A stretch of DNA of 64,000 nt from Comamonadaceae bacterium UBA4962. GTDB lineage: Bacteria; Pseudomonadota; Gammaproteobacteria; Burkholderiales; Burkholderiaceae_C. The notes under the pieces were generated by a model, which was not told the origin of the DNA, did no database searches, and worked only from the letters and a program-made list of their open reading frames with translations. This document shows, in pieces, positions 43,437-51,754 of this stretch. Each line of letters opens with the position of its first letter. The stretch's first letter is position 1. The position numbers were made by a program, and so were the translations under genes. Location of the stretch: NCBI GenBank assembly GCA_002397315.1, contig DHAE01000021.1, positions 1 through 64,000 on the forward strand, in the 5' to 3' direction.

Positions 43437-43547
43437 TCGAAAGCGGTGATGGCTGCAAGCATTCCTGCCCGGGTCCGGACGAGCCCGTAGGAACGCGCCG
43501 GGTCCACGGCACCATCTGTTGCGGCGCCGGACGCGTTCTGCGGCGGC

Positions 43548-44024
43548 TCACTCCTTCTGCGCGCCCCGGGTCTTCTGGATGACGATGCTGCCGTCCGCCT
43601 CCAAGAAGGCCAGGCGGATGTCCGACTCTTCGCAATCCGCCTCGCGCAGTGCCTTTTCCCAGTCGCTGTGCGATATCCGGTGCCGCCGCAGGGTGTCGCG
43701 GAAGACCCGGCCGTCCCGGCACACCAACACGGCCTCGCCTTCCAGCACGGCCTCGACGGACCGGCTGCGGGCGCTCAGGAAACCGGCAGCGGCATTGAGT
43801 GCCATGAGCACGGCGCACACGAGCAGCCCGCCCGGAAGGGAGTCGTCGCCTCCGGTCATCGAATTGCTCGCCGCTTCGCTCAGCAGCATGATCACGAGCA
43901 GATCGAACGGCGTGAACTGGCCCACGGCCCGCTTGCCCGAGATCCGCAGCATGCACAGCAGGGCCAGGTAGACAAGCACGCCGCGCAGCACCAGCTCGGG
44001 CCACTCCACATCGAGATTCCACAT
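43548..44024 (-). CDS. DUF421 (YetF/YcaP-like) membrane protein
   Basis: A 158-residue inner-membrane protein. Helices lie at about residues 9-23, 33-50 and 56-75. The signature RISGKRAVGQFTPFDLLVIMLLSEAASNSM is the core of DUF421. A cytosolic C-terminal domain follows, reading GEAVLVCRDGRVFRDTLRRHRIS and ending SIVIQKTRGAQKE. The family is linked to spore and stress physiology, with no known activity. AAGGAAAG precedes the ATG at 44024. Confidence 0.87.
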   Translation of the reverse strand: MWNLDVEWPELVLRGVLVYLALLCMLRISGKRAVGQFTPFDLLVIMLLSEAASNSMTGGDDSLPGGLLVCAVLMALNAAAGFLSARSRSVEAVLEGEAVLVCRDGRVFRDTLRRHRISHSDWEKALREADCEESDIRLAFLEADGSIVIQKTRGAQKE

Positions 44025-44290
44025 GGGCTTCTTTCCTTGGTGGGTCGCTGCACGCCGGCAGCGCGGACACGCCCTCCGGGGAGGTGGCGCGGACGGCGCA
44101 CGGGTGCCGGAAACAGCCCCCGGAGCCGACGTCGGGGGGATCATGGCAAGGGGCCGCGCAACGGTCGACTCGCTCCGGCGCGCCACACCGCGTAGGACAC
44201 GCTCTACACTTGCGAACGGCGCCTGCGCCTACAGCGCGACCGTATCCGCGGAAACGGGGCGCCGCATTATTTGTCCGTATAGTTGTGTCA

Positions 44291-45925
44291 ATGAGCAGCG
44301 AGAAACCCCCCGTTCCTGGAGCGCCGCGACGGTATGTCGCGGAAGGCGCGCCCAATGAAGTCGCCGACCACAAGGACGACATCTTCTTCGCCGCCATCGA
44401 GACGACGCGCATGCCGATGCTGGTCACCGACCCGCGCCAGCCCGACAACCCGATCGTCTTCTGCAACCGCGCTTTCCTGGCGATGACGGGCTACCAGCCA
44501 CAGGAAATCCTGGGCCACAACTGCCGGTTCCTGCAAGGTCCCGCCACCGACCGCAACACCGTGGCCGCCGTGCGCGAAGCGGTCGAACAGCGCCGGGAAA
44601 TATCGCTCGAGCTGCTGAACTACCGCAAGGACGGCTCGACGTTCTGGAACGCGCTGTTCATCTCGCCGGTCTACAACATGCGCGGCGAGCTGGTGTATTT
44701 CTTCGCCTCGCAGCTCGACGTGAGCCGCCGCCGGGATGCGGAAGAGGCGCTGTCGCAGGCGCAGAAGATGGAGGCCCTGGGGCAGCTCACGGGCGGCATC
44801 TCGCACGATTTCAACAACCTGCTGCAGGTGATGTCCGGCCACCTCGACGTCATGCGCGTCAAGAACCGCAGCCAGAAGCTGGCCCGCGAGGACATCGACC
44901 GCTCGATCGACAGCATCCGCAGCGCCGTGAGCAAGGCCTCCACCCTCACGCAGCAGTTGCTGGCGTTCTGGCGCAAGCAGAAGCTGCAGGGCCGCGTCGT
45001 CAGCCTGAATGCGCTCGCCTCCGGCATGGCGTCGCTGGCGGAACGCACGCTCGGCGAATCCATCCAGCTCGACTACGTGCTGGGCGATGACGTGCCCAAC
45101 TGCGAACTCGACACCACGCAGCTGGAAGTCGCCGTGCTCAACCTGCTGCTCAATTCCCGCGACGCCATGCCCGATGGCGGCCGCATCCGCGTCGAGACGC
45201 GCGGCATCGACCTGCATTCCCAGGACGGTGCGGCCTTCTCCGGCCTGCCCCCGGGGCGCTACGCGACGATTTCCGTGACCGACACCGGCGCCGGCATCCC
45301 CGCCGACATGGTGCCCCGCGTCATGGACCCATTCTTCACCACCAAGGAAGAAGGCAAGGGCACCGGGCTCGGCCTCTCGATGGTGTACGGGTTCGCCAAG
45401 CAGTCCGGCGGCGCCGTCACCATCTACTCCGAAGTGGGCGTGGGCACGACCGTGCGCATGTACTTCCCCGCGGTGCAGGGCCGTACCCATCCCGAACTGG
45501 TGGAGTCGATCGCGCCGCATGTGCGCGGCGGAACCGAGACGGTGCTGGTGGTGGACGACCGCGTCGAAGTGGCCGATTTGGCGCAGGCCATGCTGGAAGG
45601 CCTCGGCTACACCGTGCACGTGGCACACAGCGCGCATGCGGCGCTCAAGCTGGTGCGCTCGCTGGCCCCGTCGGCACTGCCCGATCTGCTCTTCACCGAC
45701 GTCGTGATGCCGGGCGGCCTCAACGGCTACGAACTCGCGCGCGAGATGCGCAAGACGGTGGCGGGCATCCACATCCTGCTCACCACGGGCTTCGACCGCG
45801 ACATGGGCAGCCTGGCCAACGTCGCGCCGACCGAGTTCGAGATCCTCAAGAAGCCCTATCGGCTGGCGGACCTCGCACGGCGCGTGCGGATGGTGCTCGA
45901 CGGCGCGACCGGCACCAAGACCTGA
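44291..45925 (+). CDS. LOV-domain hybrid histidine kinase (LOV-HK-REC), candidate blue-light sensor
   Basis: A 544-residue soluble kinase. Residues about 30-145 are a PAS domain of the LOV class: FCNRAFLAMTGYQPQEILGHNCRFLQG contains the GxNCRFLQ signature, with Cys78 as the flavin adduct cysteine, and NYRKDGSTFWNALFISPV follows as usual. The kinase has H-box GGISHDFNNLLQ with His172, N-box LNLLLNSRDAMPDGG and G-boxes. A C-terminal receiver carries Asp470 in LLFTDVVMPGG. It probably binds FMN and signals light through its own receiver. There are no membrane spans. The ATG at 44291 lacks a ribosome site; a TATAGT lies at 44278-44283. Confidence 0.9.
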   Translation: MSSEKPPVPGAPRRYVAEGAPNEVADHKDDIFFAAIETTRMPMLVTDPRQPDNPIVFCNRAFLAMTGYQPQEILGHNCRFLQGPATDRNTVAAVREAVEQRREISLELLNYRKDGSTFWNALFISPVYNMRGELVYFFASQLDVSRRRDAEEALSQAQKMEALGQLTGGISHDFNNLLQVMSGHLDVMRVKNRSQKLAREDIDRSIDSIRSAVSKASTLTQQLLAFWRKQKLQGRVVSLNALASGMASLAERTLGESIQLDYVLGDDVPNCELDTTQLEVAVLNLLLNSRDAMPDGGRIRVETRGIDLHSQDGAAFSGLPPGRYATISVTDTGAGIPADMVPRVMDPFFTTKEEGKGTGLGLSMVYGFAKQSGGAVTIYSEVGVGTTVRMYFPAVQGRTHPELVESIAPHVRGGTETVLVVDDRVEVADLAQAMLEGLGYTVHVAHSAHAALKLVRSLAPSALPDLLFTDVVMPGGLNGYELAREMRKTVAGIHILLTTGFDRDMGSLANVAPTEFEILKKPYRLADLARRVRMVLDGATGTKT

Positions 45926-45938
45926 GCCCTTTCCGTCG

Positions 45939-45960
45939 GGGCCGGTTGCCGCGCCGGCCC
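45939..45960. terminator. GC hairpin between convergent genes
   Basis: GGGCCGG (45939-45945) and CCGGCCC (45954-45960) form a perfect 7-bp stem with an 8-base loop in the 36-bp gap between two convergent stop codons. No T tract follows on either strand, so it may act as an RNA 3'-end stabiliser or weak bidirectional terminator. Confidence 0.4.
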
Positions 45961-45961
45961 G

Positions 45962-46771
45962 CTACCGCGGCAGCCCGGTGCCGGGTTCCGCCATACGGCG
46001 GTGCTGCTCGGCGACGAGTTGCGAGGGCGCGAGCTTCGCCATCGCCACCTGCAGTTTGTTGGCCAGCCCGACCACCACGTCGGCCTCGCCGGACTCCATC
46101 GCGCGGAAGCCCACCTGCGCCACATCGGCCGGATCGGACTTGTCCTGCTGGGTGCCGACCTTCGTGTCCAGCATGCCGGCACGCTCGAAGAAGTTCGTGT
46201 CGGTCACACCGGGCATGAGGCAGGTCACCGAGACGCCGCAGTCCTGCAGCTCGTTGCGCAGCGCGGCCGCGAACGAATCCACGAAGGCCTTGGTGCCGTT
46301 GTAGACCGCCTGGAAGCTGCCCGGCTGGAAGCCGGCGATCGAGCCGGTGATCAGGATGCGGCCCTGGCCGGCCGCGCACATGCGCTGCGCGACGCGCTGC
46401 ACCAGCCAGAGGGTGCCGGTGACGTTGGTATCGACCACGTGCCGGATGTCGGGAAAATTCTGGTCCAGGAAGGCGCCGCCCAGGCCGTGGCCGGCGTTGG
46501 CCATCAGCGCATGCACCATGCGGTCGCCGACCACTGCCCAGAGCTTCTCCAGGCCCTCCTGGGTCGCGAGATCGGCCTGGATGAACTCCACGGCCGCGCC
46601 CTCGGCGCGCAGCGCGTCGGCCGCGCCGTTGAGCGACGTGTCCGCTGCCAGCACGAGATCGTAGCCGCCGCGTGCCGCGCAGCGCGCCAGTTCGAGTCCG
46701 ATGCCGGACGATGCGCCCGTCACCAGCGCCAAGGGGCGCGTGCGCCCCGTACCGTCTTCGACTGATTGCAT
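45962..46771 (-). CDS. Short-chain dehydrogenase/reductase
   Basis: A 269-residue SDR. The cofactor loop is ALVTGASSGIGLELARCAARGG, NAG is in LMANAGHGLGG, the catalytic Ser is in ILITGSIAGFQPG, and Tyr/Lys are in YNGTKAFVDSFAAAL. SVTCLMPGVTDTNFF follows. It uses NAD(P) to oxidise or reduce an unidentified alcohol/carbonyl. Convergent with the LOV kinase and divergent from the DUF2628-SPOR gene. The ATG at 46771 gives the family start; an upstream ATG-bearing extension to 46996 looks non-coding. Confidence 0.88.
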   Translation of the reverse strand: MQSVEDGTGRTRPLALVTGASSGIGLELARCAARGGYDLVLAADTSLNGAADALRAEGAAVEFIQADLATQEGLEKLWAVVGDRMVHALMANAGHGLGGAFLDQNFPDIRHVVDTNVTGTLWLVQRVAQRMCAAGQGRILITGSIAGFQPGSFQAVYNGTKAFVDSFAAALRNELQDCGVSVTCLMPGVTDTNFFERAGMLDTKVGTQQDKSDPADVAQVGFRAMESGEADVVVGLANKLQVAMAKLAPSQLVAEQHRRMAEPGTGLPR

Positions 46772-46994
46772 GGTCTGCTGCCTTTGTGGGAACGGATAAA
46801 AGCGGTGCGGCACCCGCCGTCGTGCCCGCACAGTTGCAGCGGGACCACGGCAGGGCGCCTCGATGGATGCATCGTGGAATGCGCCGTGCATGCGGACTGT
46901 CGGACGCCGCGCCGAGCCATCCGCCGAAAAAACCGCGGTTTCCAACGCCGTCCGTGGCGACGCGCGCTGCCCCGCCCGTGCCAGAATCGCGGCC

Positions 46995-48233
46995 ATGCCC
47001 GAACTATCGGCCTATGCGGTCACCGCTGCCCCCACGCCCCGACGCTCCGACGACGGCACCATGGCCGTGCTGTACCGGGCCGCGCTGGGCCCCGTCGGCG
47101 CCGAGCGGTACCTGCCCGCCTTCGAACGGTTCGACGCCGCCGGCCGCACCCTGCCGGGGTGGAACTGGGCCGCGGCGCTCTGCACGCTGAGCTGGATGGT
47201 CTACCGCCAGCTCTGGGGTGCAGCGCTCGTGTACCTGGCGGTGCTGGAAGGCCTGGCGCTGCTGGCGGTCGCGTTCGGTCACTACGCCGGCAGGTGGCCG
47301 ATGCCGGTGCTCGCCGGGCTCGCCATCGCGGTGCTGCTGGCCGCCACCGTGCTTCCCGGTTTGTACGGCCACGCCATCGTGCACGGCGAGATCCGCAAAC
47401 GCATCACCAAGGCGCTGGCGGCCTCCGCCACCCTCGCCCAGGCCCGCGAGCGGCTGGAACGGCATGCGCCGACGCGGCGGCGGCTCGGCATGATCGCCGC
47501 AGCCAATGCCGTGCTGGCGATGCTGCTCGCGGCCGTCCTGCTGGGGCCACGGCTCCCGTGGACAGGGCCGCCTTCTGTACCGTCCTCGACGATGGACCGG
47601 CCGGAGGCGGAGGGACGCTCCGAAGCGCCCGCCGCACCAGTGCCCCCCGCATCCGCATCCGCCGCAGCGCCGGTCGAGGACCGCGAAGCCCCCGGCCCCG
47701 GAGACGCATCCGCCGCGGCCTCCCGCCCCGCGTCCGCCGCGCCGGCAGCCCGTGCCACCTCTGCAGCGGCTTCCGCTCCAGCGCCCAGCCCCAGCCCTCC
47801 CATCCCCACGGCCTCTGCTGCGGCTGCGGCAACGCCGCCCGCCAGCGCCCCGGCACCGTCGGCCGTTCCCGCAGCCACACGATCCGCCTCCGCATCCGCA
47901 CCCGCCACTCCACCGGTACCCCGGCGTGCGGCATCCACGGCGGCACGCAGCCCGGCGGCGAGCGCGCCCGATCGCCCGGGCGCCGCTGCCCTGCGCAAGC
48001 TCTACATCAACGTCGGCCTGTTCGCCGAGCCCGCGAACGCCCGGCGTGCACATGGCATGCTGCGTAGCGCCGGTCTTCCCGCGGCGACGCAACCCGTCAC
48101 CGCGGCCGACGGGCGGCAATTGCTGCGCGTGCGCGCCGGCCCCTTCACGTCCACCTCGCACGCCAATGCCGCGGCCGCCCGCATCCGGGCGCTCGGTCTC
48201 GAGACGTCGGCCGCTTCGTCGCAGCGGCAGTGA
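46995..48233 (+). CDS. DUF2628 membrane protein with C-terminal SPOR domain
   Basis: A 412-residue protein. Residues about 30-150 look like DUF2628: YLPAFERFDAAGRTLPGWNWAAAL, then LSWMVYRQLWGAALVYLAVLEG and further hydrophobic spans. Another span lies at about 165-185. A ~145-residue Ala/Pro/Ser low-complexity linker leads to a SPOR domain at about 335-405 (LYINVGLFAEPANARRAHGMLRSAG, then LLRVRAGPFTS). SPOR binds denuded septal peptidoglycan, so this could be a division-site or envelope protein (inference). The start at 46995 was chosen because the upstream extension is not protein-like. Confidence 0.85.
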   Translation: MPELSAYAVTAAPTPRRSDDGTMAVLYRAALGPVGAERYLPAFERFDAAGRTLPGWNWAAALCTLSWMVYRQLWGAALVYLAVLEGLALLAVAFGHYAGRWPMPVLAGLAIAVLLAATVLPGLYGHAIVHGEIRKRITKALAASATLAQARERLERHAPTRRRLGMIAAANAVLAMLLAAVLLGPRLPWTGPPSVPSSTMDRPEAEGRSEAPAAPVPPASASAAAPVEDREAPGPGDASAAASRPASAAPAARATSAAASAPAPSPSPPIPTASAAAAATPPASAPAPSAVPAATRSASASAPATPPVPRRAASTAARSPAASAPDRPGAAALRKLYINVGLFAEPANARRAHGMLRSAGLPAATQPVTAADGRQLLRVRAGPFTSTSHANAAAARIRALGLETSAASSQRQ

Positions 48234-48410
48234 GGCCGCCTGCGCCGCGTCCAGCGCCCGGGCCGTGGCGTGCCTCGGCATCGCGCGGTCGGACGTTCCG
48301 CCCGATCCTGAGGCTGGCTGACCCGACACTGCAAGGCGGGGCTGGCGGGACGCCCCGTCGCAGGCAAAACAGGTACGCATCAACGACGCCGGAACGGCCA
48401 GGCCTGCCCC

Positions 48411-48929
48411 CTAGATCGCCAGCGGCAACTCGGTGGTCGACAGCACGCTGCGGATCACCATGAAGGACCGGATCTGCCGCACGCCGGGCAGGTAGAGCAA
48501 CTGCTCGGCATGCAGGCGGTTGAAGCTTTCGCTGTCGCGGGTGCGCACCAGCATGAAGTAATCGAACTCGCCGGTCACCACGTGGCATTCCATGCAGCCG
48601 GAGATCCGGGCCGCGGCCTTCTCGAAGGCGGCGAACGAGTCCGGCGTGGAGCGGTCGAGGACCACGCCGATCAGCACCAGCATGCCGGCCCCCACGGCGC
48701 GCGGGTTCAGCAGCGCCACGATGCCGCCGATCAGCCCCTCGCGCCGTAGCCGCTCGACGCGCCGCAGGCAGGCCGGCGCGCTCAGGTGGACCTTCGCCGC
48801 CAGCGCCACGTTGGACACCGAGGCATCGCGCTGCAGGGCACGCAGGATGGCCCGGTCGGTGCGGTCCAGCTCCACCGACCGCACCTGATTTTCCGCGACC
48901 GTCGAGGATGTTTTTTTTGTTGCGCACAT
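48411..48929 (-). CDS. acdR: Lrp/AsnC regulator of ACC deaminase (AcdR-like)
   Basis: A 172-residue Lrp-family regulator. The HTH (about residues 20-65) reads LDRTDRAILRALQRDASVSN, then VALAAKVHLSAPACLRRVERLRREG. The RAM domain follows, with VTGEFDYFMLVRTRDSESFNRLH. It is divergent from acdS, the same arrangement as acdR/acdS in other proteobacteria, where it senses ACC or leucine. An AGGAG precedes the ATG at 48929. The AcdR name rests on context plus family. Confidence 0.85.
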   Translation of the reverse strand: MCATKKTSSTVAENQVRSVELDRTDRAILRALQRDASVSNVALAAKVHLSAPACLRRVERLRREGLIGGIVALLNPRAVGAGMLVLIGVVLDRSTPDSFAAFEKAAARISGCMECHVVTGEFDYFMLVRTRDSESFNRLHAEQLLYLPGVRQIRSFMVIRSVLSTTELPLAI

Positions 48930-49119
48930 ACCGGCTCCTGAGAAATTAACAGCCGTCTTTTCGTTGACGGACAGCTTTTCAATAAGCAAAACCCTCGCCA
49001 ATTCGCAACCCTGTTGCCAGCGCATTTTCCTACCATTCATCCATCAACGCGCCGGTGGGAGCGACAACACCGGGATCCGAAACCCCATTCCATTCGCCAC
49101 GCGGCACCGAAGGCCCTCC

Positions 49120-50136
49120 ATGAATTTGCAGAAGTTCCCCCGCCATGCCCTCACGTTCGGCCCCACGCCCATCCATCCGCTCAAGCGGCTGTCCGCGCAC
49201 CTGGGCGGCAAGGTGGAGCTGTGGGCCAAGCGCGAGGACTGCAACTCGGGCCTGGCGTTCGGCGGCAACAAGACCCGCAAGATGGAGTACCTGATTCCCG
49301 AGGCGATCGCGGGCGGCTACGACACGCTGGTGTCCATCGGCGGCATCCAGTCCAACCAGACGCGCCAGGTGGCCGCCGTGGCCGCGCACCTGGGCATGAA
49401 GTGCGTGCTGGTGCAGGAGAACTGGGTGAACTATTCCGACGCGGTGTACGACCGCGTGGGCAACATCGAGATGAGCCGCATCATGGGCGCGGACGTCCGG
49501 CTGGACGCCGCGGGCTTCGACATCGGCATCCGCCCGAGCTGGGAACAGGCGATGGACGACGTCCGCAAGGCCGGCGGCAAGCCCTTTCCGATTCCGGCAG
49601 GATGCTCCGAGCACCCTTATGGCGGCCTGGGCTTCGTGGGCTTCGCCGAAGAGGTGCGCCGGCAGGAAAAGGAGCTGGGCTTCCAGTTCGACTACATCGT
49701 CGTGTGCTCGGTCACCGGCAGCACGCAGGCCGGCATGGCCGTGGGTTTCGCGGCGGACGGCCGGGCGGACCGCGTGATCGGCATCGACGCGTCGGCCAAG
49801 CCCGCCCAGACGCGCGAGCAGATCCTGCGCATCGCCCGCAACACGGCGGAGCTGGTGGAACTGGGCCGCGACATCACCGAAGCCGACATCGTGCTCGACG
49901 AGCGCTTCGGCGGACCGGAGTACGGCCTGCCCAACGAGGGCACGCTGGAAGCCATCCGCCTGTGCGCACGCCAGGAAGGCATGCTCACCGATCCGGTCTA
50001 CGAGGGCAAATCCATGCACGGCATGATCGAAAAGGTGCGCCTGGGCGAATTCCCGGCGGGCTCCAAGGTGCTGTACGCCCACCTCGGCGGCGTGCCCGCC
50101 CTGAACGCCTACAGCTTCCTCTTCCGCAACGGCTGA
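49120..50136 (+). CDS. acdS: 1-aminocyclopropane-1-carboxylate deaminase
   Basis: A 338-residue PLP enzyme, the exact usual length for AcdS. The PLP lysine is Lys51 in FGGNKTRK. The residues that separate true ACC deaminase from D-cysteine desulfhydrase are all present: Ser78 and Asn79 in GGIQSNQTRQ, Tyr294-Glu295 in DPVYEGKSMHG, and Leu322 in AHLGGVPALNAY. It cleaves the plant ethylene precursor ACC to alpha-ketobutyrate and ammonia, lowering host ethylene. The divergent Lrp-type gene is its likely activator; the 190-bp gap has AT-rich stretches but no clear operator. Confidence 0.95.
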   Translation: MNLQKFPRHALTFGPTPIHPLKRLSAHLGGKVELWAKREDCNSGLAFGGNKTRKMEYLIPEAIAGGYDTLVSIGGIQSNQTRQVAAVAAHLGMKCVLVQENWVNYSDAVYDRVGNIEMSRIMGADVRLDAAGFDIGIRPSWEQAMDDVRKAGGKPFPIPAGCSEHPYGGLGFVGFAEEVRRQEKELGFQFDYIVVCSVTGSTQAGMAVGFAADGRADRVIGIDASAKPAQTREQILRIARNTAELVELGRDITEADIVLDERFGGPEYGLPNEGTLEAIRLCARQEGMLTDPVYEGKSMHGMIEKVRLGEFPAGSKVLYAHLGGVPALNAYSFLFRNG

Positions 50137-50212
50137 CACCCCGGTCGCCCGTCCCCTGCGCGGCCCCGGCGGCCGCCGTCCGTGGTCCATGGAATGTCAG
50201 AGGAACACCGCA

Positions 50213-51217
50213 ATGATCCAGAAGACGCACTTTCCGCGCAGGCGCACCGCATGCACCGCCCTGCTGGGCATGGCCATCGGAGCACCAGGCATCTGGCCCC
50301 TGACGGCGCATGCCCAGGACTACCCCGCCCGGCCCGTGCAGCTCGTCGTGCCCTTTCCTCCGGGCGGTGCCGTCGACATCGTCGGCCGGCTGGTCTCCAA
50401 AAAACTGGGGGACGAACTGGGCCAGCCGGTGGTGGTGGAGAACAAGGCGGGCGCCGGCACGGTGGTGGGGGCGTCCTTCGTGGCGAACGCCCCGGCCGAC
50501 GGCTATACGCTGCTGATCAGCTCGGGCTCCACGTTCACCATCAACCCGGCGATCCAGGCGAAGCTGCCCTACGACCCGGTCAAGAGCTTCGAGCCGCTGG
50601 GCATGGTGGCGCGTGTGCCGCTGCTGCTGCTGGCCCACCGGGACGTGCCCATCGACAACCTGCAGCAACTGGTCGCCGCCGTGCGTGCCGCGCCGGGCAA
50701 GTACGTCTATGGATCGTTCGGCAGCGGCACGACCGGCCATTTCGCGGGCGAGCTGATGTGGTCCGCCCTCGGCATCCAGCTGATGCACGTGCCCTACCGT
50801 GGGAGTGCGCCGGCCATGAGCGACCTCATGGGCGGACAGATCCCCTTCACCATCGACACCGTGGCCGCGGCGCTGCCGCAGCTCAAGACCGGCAAGATCA
50901 AGGCCATCGCGGCGACGGGGGCCACGCGCGCGACGCAATTGCCGAACGTGCCCACCGTGGCGGAAAGCGGCACCCCCGGCTTCGCGGCGGACTCCTGGCT
51001 GGCCGTGGTGGCGCCGCGCGGATTGCCGGCCAGCGTGAATGCGCGGCTGCAGAAGGCGCTGGCCGACGCCATGGCGGACCCCGACATCCGCGCCCGGCTG
51101 CTGGCGAGCGGACTGGAGCCGGCCCACGCACCCGGCGCAGCAGTGGCGGAGCGGATCGAGGAAGAGCTGCCCCGCATGCGCGGCATCGCCCAGCGCGCCC
51201 ACATCCGGGCGGAGTAG
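50213..51217 (+). CDS. Bug family (TTT) substrate-binding protein
   Basis: A 334-residue periplasmic binding protein with an Arg-rich signal peptide ending near AHAQ. Bug hallmarks are DYPARPVQLVVPFPPGGAVD, then DGYTLLISSGSTFTINPAI, MHVPYRGSAPAMSDLMGGQI and LPNVPTVAESGTPGF. It is the third orphan member in this window. It follows acdS by 76 bp on the same strand; a shared role in amino-acid or organic-acid uptake is possible but unproven. AGAGGAA precedes the ATG at 50213. Confidence 0.9.
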   Translation: MIQKTHFPRRRTACTALLGMAIGAPGIWPLTAHAQDYPARPVQLVVPFPPGGAVDIVGRLVSKKLGDELGQPVVVENKAGAGTVVGASFVANAPADGYTLLISSGSTFTINPAIQAKLPYDPVKSFEPLGMVARVPLLLLAHRDVPIDNLQQLVAAVRAAPGKYVYGSFGSGTTGHFAGELMWSALGIQLMHVPYRGSAPAMSDLMGGQIPFTIDTVAAALPQLKTGKIKAIAATGATRATQLPNVPTVAESGTPGFAADSWLAVVAPRGLPASVNARLQKALADAMADPDIRARLLASGLEPAHAPGAAVAERIEEELPRMRGIAQRAHIRAE

Positions 51218-51363
51218 GAGCGCTGCCCGATCCTTCACGGGCCGCATCCGTGTTACTGCTGGTGACGCGCTCCGCGTCCCCGCTCGGCTATCGTGGCGCC
51301 AGCGGGTAGGCCCAGCCCTGCCCTGCAACGTCCCTATCGACCTGTCACCACGGAGCCCCATCC

Positions 51364-51699
51364 ATGCGATTTTTTGCCGCCACCCTTGCCACCACCGCCG
51401 TCGTTCTCCTGGCTTCCGGCTGCAGCACGGCCAACATGCCCTGGGGCGGTACGGCCACGCCGTCGACGACCGGCCCCACGGGGGCACCCCTGGGCGGCAC
51501 CTGCAACGCCCAGCCCGTCCAGGGCCTGATCGGGCAGAACAGCACCGCGAAGGTGGTCGAAGACGCACGCGTGCGCTCCGGCGCGCACCTGGCCCGTGTC
51601 CTGCGCCCCGGCCAGATGGTGACCAAGGAATTCGATGCCCAGCGCCTGAATCTCTACGTGGACGAGGCCGGCCGCATCACCACGGTGCAGTGCGGCTGA
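51364..51699 (+). CDS. Peptidase inhibitor I78 family lipoprotein
   Basis: A 111-residue protein. The lipobox LLASGCSTAN is at residues 15-24. The mature part ends with the I78 (elastase inhibitor) pattern: CNAQPVQGLIGQNSTAKV, then ARVRSGAHLARVLRPGQMVT, the YVDEAGRITTVQCG end and two conserved Cys. It may protect envelope proteins from serine proteases; direct proof exists only for distant relatives. It stands alone, convergent with hemW. Confidence 0.85.
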   Translation: MRFFAATLATTAVVLLASGCSTANMPWGGTATPSTTGPTGAPLGGTCNAQPVQGLIGQNSTAKVVEDARVRSGAHLARVLRPGQMVTKEFDAQRLNLYVDEAGRITTVQCG

Positions 51700-51754
51700 C
51701 CCCCGGTTGCGCAGGCCCGGGAGGCGCAGGAAAGCCCGGCGCCCTCCGCTGCCG

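Noticed and set aside
46772..46996. N-terminal extension of the SDR gene
   Set aside because: The frame is open to 46996 but the added ~75 residues are Arg/Ala-rich and not SDR-like; the cofactor motif is placed normally from ATG 46771.
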